Position numbers and translations under genes: made by a program. Below the pieces are notes generated by a model. That model did no database searches. It was not told the DNA's origin and worked only from the letters and a program-made list of their open reading frames with translations. From an uncultured Clostridia bacterium (GTDB taxonomy: Bacteria > Bacillota > Clostridia > Oscillospirales > Acutalibacteraceae), in the NCBI GenBank assembly GCA_946405475.1, contig CAMJHI010000158.1:1-5593 (forward strand): 5,593 bases of DNA, in the 5' to 3' direction. Position 1 is the first letter of the stretch. Every line of letters starts with the position of its first letter. Below, one piece after another: positions 4,873 to 5,593 of the stretch.

Positions 4873-5593
4873 TTATTCCGTTGCCGTTTCTCTTTCGATC
4901 TCCACGTTTTCCACGTGGCGTTCGGCGCGCATTTCTTCCAGCTCTTTGTACATCTGCACCTTGGTTTCGCCCTCAATGCTGTACAGCGTTTTGAGGATGA
5001 TGGCCTTGAACAGGTTGGCCAGCGCGTAGCCGAAGAGCAGGAACGCGAGCAGCCACAGGCAGGTTCTCAGGTAGGTGGGCTGCGCCTGCATCGTTTTGAC
5101 CAGGTTGCCCTCGGCGGAGGATTGATAGCCGACCCATGCGATGAGGAAGGGGATAGCCAGCTCTTTCAGGTAGTTGATGCCCGTGTTGATCCAGCCGGGC
5201 ACGATGCCCTGAATGGCTTCCATGCGGTCGCCCGTCTGCCATTCCAGATAGTCATAGTACTCCACGTTGAAGTGCGAGTTGGAAAGCTCCTGAATGCCGA
5301 TGCCCACGCCGAACAGGAAATAGAACGCGTAGAAGAATACGCTGTTCCAGCCGCTGAAGAACATCAGACCCATCTTCGCTTCGACAAAGCAGATGAGGAA
5401 CAGAATGCCCGCGGAGATCATCGAATAGGGGCCGCAGAATTTGAGCAGCTTGGTCGGCTCATGCTTTTGCGAAAGCTTGGCCGTGAGCACGTTGCCGACC
5501 ACGGTGCCCGCTGCGGTGGGGATGGTGAGCAGCAGGTTCTTGGAAGAACCGACCGTGATGGCGGCGAGATAGGTGCTGAATTTGCCGAGCGCC
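4873..5593 (-). CDS. GPH-family/MFS sugar:cation symporter, C-terminal part (cut by window edge)
   Basis: The frame is open from the right edge (first full codon at 5592), giving 239 residues, about half the usual 450-500 of the glycoside-pentoside-hexuronide symporters. The key mark is YYDYLEWQTGDR (visible residues 112-123), the loop motif of this family, where XynP- and MelB-like members carry a D-Y-x-E-W-x-T-G-x-R pattern. About five or six membrane segments are visible, near 17-36, 54-70, 82-102, 128-156 (one or two) and 174-199. A charged cytoplasmic tail rich in Glu (about 207-239) ends the protein. A GTG at 5502 is internal, since the homologous-looking sequence continues through it to the edge, so the true start is outside the window. 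It likely imports an oligosaccharide or glycoside together with a cation. It converges on the GH43 gene, with a shared terminator between them, suggesting a linked but not co-transcribed role. The substrate is unknown. Confidence 0.85.
   Translation of the reverse strand, partial: ALGKFSTYLAAITVGSSKNLLLTIPTAAGTVVGNVLTAKLSQKHEPTKLLKFCGPYSMISAGILFLICFVEAKMGLMFFSGWNSVFFYAFYFLFGVGIGIQELSNSHFNVEYYDYLEWQTGDRMEAIQGIVPGWINTGINYLKELAIPFLIAWVGYQSSAEGNLVKTMQAQPTYLRTCLWLLAFLLFGYALANLFKAIILKTLYSIEGETKVQMYKELEEMRAERHVENVEIERETATE

Noticed and set aside
1..5593. CRISPR arrays, tRNA or rRNA genes, insertion sequences.
   Set aside because: No regularly spaced repeats, cloverleaf-like or rRNA-like sequence, transposase or terminal inverted repeats were seen.

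Overview
The window looks like chromosomal DNA of a Gram-positive Firmicute, probably an uncultured gut Clostridia relative (Oscillospiraceae-like). This rests on GC-rich coding with good Shine-Dalgarno sites, a membrane-bound XRE regulator, a cytoplasmic GH43 glycosidase beside a GPH-type sugar transporter, and a zinc-ribbon membrane protein of a kind common in that class. The taxonomy is inference; there is no marker gene here.

Layout from left to right. (1) 1-184: a possible rho-independent terminator for a gene left of the window, then a clear sigma-A promoter with a 10-bp palindrome at its start point. (2) 185-1420, + strand: a 411-residue regulator with an N-terminal XRE helix-turn-helix, one membrane segment and an extracytoplasmic domain that I recall as similar to the C-terminal sensor domain of clostridial BlaR1/M56 proteins. 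(3) 1449-1483: a perfect 15-bp-arm hairpin that can terminate transcription from both sides. (4) About 1484-3520: a visibly AT-rich island with a two-gene minus-strand unit: a 220-residue FtsK/SpoIIIE-type motor core, then a 349-residue zinc-ribbon membrane protein with a duplicated outer domain. The unit has its own promoter (TTGACT-N17-TAGAAT) and a palindrome in its leader. (5) 3475-4811, + strand: a promoter (TTGCCT-N17-TATAAT) and a cytoplasmic GH43 glycosidase. (6) 4822-4855: a GC-rich hairpin between convergent genes. (7) 4873 to the right edge, minus strand: the C-terminal half of a GPH-family/MFS sugar symporter, cut by the window end.

How the parts fit: the GH43 enzyme and the transporter form a plausible pair that imports short plant-glycan oligosaccharides and trims them in the cytoplasm, although they are convergent and not in one operon. 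The XRE regulator is probably autoregulated and senses something outside the membrane; its target is not evident. The AT-rich two-gene unit is the oddest part. Its composition differs from both flanks. Its motor has only the RecA-like core and carries Gly where the Walker B Glu is expected. Its partner is a membrane protein with a cytoplasmic zinc ribbon. It could be a remnant of a mobile element or an uncharacterised membrane-linked DNA-handling module. No relaxase, integrase, toxin or nuclease gene is visible beside it, so no function can be assigned from this window alone.
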